From assembly GCA_029244465.1 (NCBI GenBank), contig JAQWQN010000092.1, positions 1 through 9,094 of the forward strand: a DNA stretch of 9,094 nucleotides, written 5' to 3'. Shown here piece after piece: positions 6,067 through 9,094 of the stretch (position 1 is the stretch's first letter; the number at the start of each line of letters is the position of its first letter). The notes under the pieces were generated by a model. The model did not search any database. It was not told the origin of the DNA and saw nothing but the letters and a program-made list of their open reading frames with translations. Made by a program: the position numbers and the translations under genes. Source of the DNA: Pseudomonadales bacterium (GTDB lineage Bacteria > Pseudomonadota > Gammaproteobacteria > Pseudomonadales > Azotimanducaceae).

Positions 6067-7881
6067 TTATTCTGCAAATGAACCAAGCTGAGGAACATGC
6101 ACAACAGAGCGTTGCATATCCCAAGCATTGGTCGGACAACGTTCAGCGCACAAACCGCAATGTAAGCAAACGTCTTCGTCCTTGACCATTACCCGGGCGG
6201 TCGGGAGGTCTTCCGATACGTATAGATCTTGTTCCGCGTTTGGCGCCGGCGCTGTGAGTCGCTTTCTCAGGTCGCCTTCCTCGGCGTTACCCGTAAATGT
6301 AATGCAATCCATTGGACAGATATCGACACATGCATCACATTCGATACAGAGGTTTTCGGTGAATACTGTCTGCACATCACAGTTCAGACAGCGTTGCGCT
6401 TCAGCCGCACCCAGCACCTGATCAAAGCCCAACTCGACTTCGACTTTGACGTCATCTAGCGCCGCTTCTTGAGCAACCAACGGGACAAGATTCCGCCCAG
6501 AAGCATCATGGGCTGCATCATAGGCCCACTCATGCATGCCCATTTTTGTTGAGATTAAATTAACCCCTTCTGGCGGGCGATCTGCTTTCAGATCCTTGCC
6601 CTCACACATCAAGTGAATGCTAATCGCGGCTTGGTGCGCATGCGCGGATGCCCAAATAATATTCTCTGGGCCAAACGCACTATCGCCGCCAAAAAACACT
6701 TTTGGATTGGTCGATTGAAAAGTAATTTCGTCGAGTACGGGACAATCCCACTTATCGAATTCAAGACCAATGTCGCGTTCTATCCATGGGCAATGATTGT
6801 CCTGTCCAATCGCCATTAGGACGTGATCCACTTCCATAAAAACGTCGGGCTCACCACTTGGGACGTACTTTAACCTGCCGTTTTCTTCCACAGGCTCAAC
6901 ACACTCAAAGACAATCCCCTTCAATTTGCCATTTTCGTGGACAAATTCTTTCGGCGGTCGGTTATTGATAATCGGAATGCCTTCCCGCATGGCATCCTCT
7001 TTTTCCCACTCGGAAGCTTTCATGACGTCGAATGCAGATCGAACGACCACGTTTACGCTCTCAGCCCCAAGCCGCAGCGAGGTTCGGCAGCAATCCATCG
7101 CGGTGTTACCACCACCCATGACGATTACTTTGCCTTCAATCGCGTCAATGTGCCCAAATGCAACACTAGACAGCCAATCGATACCAATGTGAATGAAATC
7201 ATCGACTTCGGACCGACCGGGAAGATCTAGGTCGCGCCCACGCGGAGCACCTGTACCTATGAAGTAAGCGTCAAAGCCCATGTCTAACATCGCTTTCATG
7301 CTGGTAATCTCTTCACCGAAATGACAGACGACCCCCATATCCAGAATTTGGTTGACTTCTTCATCCAGCACTTCGATCGGCAAACGGAACGCAGGGATTT
7401 GCGAGCGCATCATCCCGCCGCCATAAGGATCCTTTTCAAACAAATGAACTTCATATCCTAGCGGCAATAGGTCACGGGCAACGGCCAAGGAGGCTGGTCC
7501 GGCGCCAATAAGGGCGATTCTCTTGCCGTTCTTAACGGCAGGCACTCGCGGCATATAGTCGCTGACATCACCTTTGTTGTCTGCAGCAACTCGCTTGAGT
7601 CGGCAGATAGCAACGGGCTTTTCTTCAGTTCGCACTCGCCGACAAGCGGGCTCACAAGGCCGATCACAGGTTCGGCCTAAAATGCCAGGAAAAACGTTTG
7701 AGTCCCAATTCAACATATAAGCTTCGGTATAGCGCTCTTGCGCAATCAGTCGAATGTACTCAGGAACGGGTGTATGGGCGGGACACGCCCATTGACAATC
7801 AACTACTTTGTGAAAGTAGTTAGGGTTTTGAATATCAGTTGGTTGCATAGCTGGCCAACAAGGCTCACTAGATTGAGTCAC
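6067..7881 (-). CDS. korC: GltD-like FAD/NAD(P) oxidoreductase with C-terminal 2[4Fe-4S] ferredoxin domain (604 aa)
   Basis: Proposed electron-transfer subunit that takes electrons from the downstream ThDP enzyme through iron-sulfur clusters to FAD and then NAD(P)+. Residues 1-110 resemble the Fe-S helical domain of GltD and dihydropyrimidine dehydrogenase, with C29, C33, C72, C76, C80 and C93. FAD binding: GAGPAS (126-131) and E149. Pyridine-nucleotide site: MGGGNTAMD (255-263) followed by VVVR (278-281). MAIGQ (356-360) and GGD (398-400) are typical of the fold. The C terminus carries two ferredoxin motifs, C512-C515-C518-C522 and C572-C575-C578-C582, plus an extra C498/C501 pair. GTG at 7881 is the only extended start, because a TGA lies two codons upstream; ATG at 7848 (M12) is a real alternative. 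Neither has a good Shine-Dalgarno. The name korC rests on operon context. Confidence 0.88.
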   Translation of the reverse strand: MTQSSEPCWPAMQPTDIQNPNYFHKVVDCQWACPAHTPVPEYIRLIAQERYTEAYMLNWDSNVFPGILGRTCDRPCEPACRRVRTEEKPVAICRLKRVAADNKGDVSDYMPRVPAVKNGKRIALIGAGPASLAVARDLLPLGYEVHLFEKDPYGGGMMRSQIPAFRLPIEVLDEEVNQILDMGVVCHFGEEITSMKAMLDMGFDAYFIGTGAPRGRDLDLPGRSEVDDFIHIGIDWLSSVAFGHIDAIEGKVIVMGGGNTAMDCCRTSLRLGAESVNVVVRSAFDVMKASEWEKEDAMREGIPIINNRPPKEFVHENGKLKGIVFECVEPVEENGRLKYVPSGEPDVFMEVDHVLMAIGQDNHCPWIERDIGLEFDKWDCPVLDEITFQSTNPKVFFGGDSAFGPENIIWASAHAHQAAISIHLMCEGKDLKADRPPEGVNLISTKMGMHEWAYDAAHDASGRNLVPLVAQEAALDDVKVEVELGFDQVLGAAEAQRCLNCDVQTVFTENLCIECDACVDICPMDCITFTGNAEEGDLRKRLTAPAPNAEQDLYVSEDLPTARVMVKDEDVCLHCGLCAERCPTNAWDMQRSVVHVPQLGSFAE

Positions 7882-8069
7882 TACTCACTGTTCGAGATCT
7901 TGATAAAACTGGGTTTGGTTGTTTTAACGCTTCCGCCAATGGCATCTGCCACATCCCCGTTCAATCCCCGAACACAAATATCTCCTACAATCGCGCGCCC
8001 TTGCTTTTCGGACTCCCCGATAAAAATCGCGTCACTGTATCGCTTTGCAGACCCTCTGGCTAGAGCCTT
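7881..8069 (-). pseudogene. Coding-like frame of unknown identity, lacking a start codon (62 codons plus stop)
   Basis: A minus-strand frame opens after a TAA at 8070-8072 and ends in TAG at 7881-7883, sharing one base with the GTG of the next gene (TAGTG). About 80% of the codons over the last 49 begin with A or G and about 43% begin with G, typical of translated sequence rather than spacer. The peptide is plausible: it contains YSDAIFIGESEKQGR, GDICVRGLNGDVADAIGG and ends KPSFIKISNSE. There is no ATG in it; the only TTG and GTG codons are near the middle (TTG at residue 36, GTG at 40). I do not recognise the family. It may be the 3' remnant of a gene cut off by the inverted repeat that begins at 8063, a gene with a frameshift or a rare start, or chance. 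A stop-start overlap with the oxidoreductase gene hints that it once was, or still is, coupled to it. Confidence 0.35.
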
Positions 8070-8163
8070 TTAGCGACTTATCCACAGCTAACGACCGATG
8101 CCTTGGCTTCCTTACCCGCCCAGCGAATTAAGGCCGGTCGCTAAAGCTGTTATAAAAAGGCTC
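8063..8163. repeat. About 100-bp nested imperfect inverted repeat
   Basis: Four blocks pair in nested order around a 25-base centre: GAGCCTTTT (8063-8071) with AAAAGGCTC (8155-8163); ACAGCT (8084-8089) with AGCTGT (8145-8150); CGACCG (8092-8097) with CGGTCG (8135-8140); GCCTT (8100-8104) with AAGGC (8130-8134). That is 26 perfectly complementary positions. TTTAGCGAC (8069-8077) also has an inverted copy at 8137-8145, an alternative pairing. No protein is encoded here. It could be a degenerate MITE-like element, a structured leader or small RNA, or an operator region between divergent genes. Confidence 0.6.
8078..8086 (+). promoter_or_regulatory. DnaA-box sequence
   Basis: TTATCCACA is an exact match to the strong Escherichia coli DnaA box. 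It lies in the divergent spacer between the oxidoreductase operon and mfd, inside the left half of the inverted repeat. A single box without partners or an AT-rich unwinding region does not make an origin. It could be a DnaA regulatory or titration site, or chance. Confidence 0.4.
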
Positions 8164-8266
8164 GAGCGCACGTCTTTGCATCAAGTTTTTGCTTACAAAT
8201 CTAGGTAGAATCGCCAACTTTCCCGCTCGCTCTGGCCAAAAATTGACTCGATCACTACTGCCCAAT

Positions 8267-9094
8267 GTGGCAAATCAAGCTTTCCTACCACCTTCGAGCC
8301 AATCTCTGGCATGGAACGACCTGCACGGCAGTGCCGACATGCTTGCAGTGGCCGAACTCAGCCGCCAGGAATCACGTCTGATTGTGGTATTAACTGAAAA
8401 TTCTGCTGCGGCGCAGCGGTGGCACGCCGGCCTAGATTTCTTTGGTACTGAACCTGAAAACAATCTTCTTTTCCCAGACTGGGAGACGCTCCCGTACGAC
8501 GCGTTCAGTCCACATCAGGATATAACCTCAGAACGACTGGCAACATTGCGTGCGTTACAGATGACCAAACGCGGCGTTCTTAGCGTTCCAGTCACCACCC
8601 TCTTGCAACGTATAGCGCCGACAACTTACCTGGCTGGCGCATCATTCGATTTGATGACGGCCCAAGAATTCGACATCCAAACGCAACGTATGAGCCTTGA
8701 ATCCGCTGGCTACCAATTGACCGACACCGTTAATGAACGAGGCCAATACGCGGTACGCGGGTCCGTCATGGACATTTTTCCAATGGGTTCAGAGCTGCCT
8801 GTCCGCATCGATCTTTTCGACGACGAAATCGAAACCCTAAGGACCTTCGACCCGGAGACGCAACGGACCGTCGAGCGCATAGAAGCGTTGAAACTACTGC
8901 CGGCCAAGGAATTCCCCTTCGACGACGCAGCCATTGCACGTTTTCGAGACGGCTGGCACAACACATTTAACGTCGACGTACGACGCTGCAGTGTCTACCA
9001 AGACGTCTCCAGTAATATCGTACCTAATGGCATCGAATACTATCTGTCTCTCTTCTTCCCTGAACTTGGCTCGCTCTTCGACTATCTACCCAAC
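8267..9094 (+). CDS. mfd: Transcription-repair coupling factor Mfd, N-terminal part (276 codons in the window)
   Basis: Cytoplasmic DNA translocase that removes RNA polymerase stalled at DNA lesions and recruits UvrA. Only the N-terminal UvrB-homology region is here; the RNA-polymerase-binding and helicase domains lie past the right edge. Family landmarks match Escherichia coli Mfd almost block for block: DWETLPYDAFSPHQD (residues 71-85), SVMDIFPMGSELP (from 166), then DLFDDEIETLRTFD and LLPAKEFP. The frame is open from 8156. GTG at 8267 is chosen because it places LP (residues 8-9) at the same distance from the start as in known Mfd proteins; TTG at 8243 and 8189 are alternatives, and the first ATG (8339) would remove conserved residues. 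No clear Shine-Dalgarno precedes any of them. It is transcribed away from the oxidoreductase operon. Confidence 0.95.
   Translation, partial: MANQAFLPPSSQSLAWNDLHGSADMLAVAELSRQESRLIVVLTENSAAAQRWHAGLDFFGTEPENNLLFPDWETLPYDAFSPHQDITSERLATLRALQMTKRGVLSVPVTTLLQRIAPTTYLAGASFDLMTAQEFDIQTQRMSLESAGYQLTDTVNERGQYAVRGSVMDIFPMGSELPVRIDLFDDEIETLRTFDPETQRTVERIEALKLLPAKEFPFDDAAIARFRDGWHNTFNVDVRRCSVYQDVSSNIVPNGIEYYLSLFFPELGSLFDYLPN

Larger units (their letters stand above)
7884..8266. other. Divergent intergenic region between the oxidoreductase operon and mfd
   Basis: This 383-bp stretch has no confident gene. From left to right it holds the coding-like minus-strand frame (to 8069), the nested inverted repeat with the DnaA box (8063-8163), and about 100 bases before the mfd start. 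Candidate mfd -10 boxes are TATAAA (8151-8156, inside the repeat) and TAGAAT (8206-8211); neither has a convincing -35 box at normal spacing. I found no convincing promoter for the leftward operon either, although one must lie here or further right. Confidence 0.6.

Noticed and set aside
6128..6459. Overlapping plus-strand frames opposite the ferredoxin domain
   Set aside because: Shadows of the cysteine-rich coding sequence on the other strand; composition follows from the antisense codons.
7961..7990. AGGAG followed six bases later by GTG on the minus strand, near 7970-7985
   Set aside because: It looks like a ribosome binding site, but the GTG opens a frame of only four codons before TGA; other nearby starts give peptides under 30 codons with no support.
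8051..8072. Possible intrinsic terminator on the plus strand (CTCT/AGAG or GGC/GCC stem followed by TTTT)
   Set aside because: The stems are only three to four base pairs, and no plus-strand gene ends upstream of it.
7738..8073. Plus-strand open frame of 111 codons crossing the 5' end of the flavoprotein gene and the spacer
   Set aside because: Its first half is antisense to well-supported coding sequence, and its second half mirrors the minus-strand coding-like frame codon for codon; the base bias favours the minus strand. No Shine-Dalgarno or recognisable domain.
8084..8150. Integron attC-like site within the inverted repeat
   Set aside because: The stem ends do not match the RYYYAAC / GTTRRRY core sites (AGCTAAC fails at the second base), and no integrase or cassette genes are nearby.
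8063..8163. Replication origin
   Set aside because: There is one DnaA box only, with no cluster of boxes, no AT-rich unwinding region and none of the dnaA, dnaN, gidA or parAB neighbours.
8710..8966. Two minus-strand frames opposite mfd
   Set aside because: Antisense to the conserved Mfd N-terminal region; no start signal and no recognisable protein.

Overview
The window looks like gammaproteobacterial chromosome, of the broad Pseudomonadales/Cellvibrionales or marine-gammaproteobacterial type. The evidence is the similarity (recalled, not searched) of GluRS, the long-form GAPDH and Mfd to Pseudomonas-like homologues, the tRNA-Ala gene directly after gltX, and gap lying near a divergent mfd. 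No phage, transposase, CRISPR or defence gene is visible.

Layout. Nearly everything is on the minus strand, so transcription of those genes runs from right to left. At the left edge (1-17) is the 5' end of a tRNA-Ala gene with its own near-consensus sigma70 promoter (30-58). Then come gltX (70-1536) and a long-form glyceraldehyde-3-phosphate dehydrogenase (1564-3033), 27 bp apart and probably co-transcribed from a good sigma70 promoter at 3076-3103. A hairpin terminator (3116-3146) ends the upstream operon. That operon reads, in transcription order, 7881 to 6067 (FAD/NAD(P) oxidoreductase with a ferredoxin domain), 6039 to 4213 (fused gamma-alpha subunit of a 2-oxoacid:acceptor oxidoreductase) and 4216 to 3161 (its ThDP/4Fe-4S beta subunit). 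On the plus strand, mfd begins near 8267 and runs off the right edge.

How the genes work together. The three central genes look like a complete 2-oxoacid:NAD(P)+ oxidoreductase: the alpha/beta pair would oxidise and decarboxylate a 2-oxoacid to its acyl-CoA, and the third subunit would pass the electrons through its own iron-sulfur clusters and FAD to a pyridine nucleotide. The layout resembles KorABC, described as a 2-oxoglutarate:NADP+ oxidoreductase in Azoarcus. gap, gltX and mfd are housekeeping genes.

The least explained part is the 385-bp divergent intergenic stretch (7882-8266). It holds an unidentified coding-like minus-strand frame whose stop overlaps the first base of the next gene's GTG. 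Directly beyond it is a roughly 100-bp nested imperfect inverted repeat (8063-8163) carrying a perfect DnaA-box sequence. I see no clearly new enzyme system; this intergenic region and the three-subunit oxidoreductase deserve the second look.
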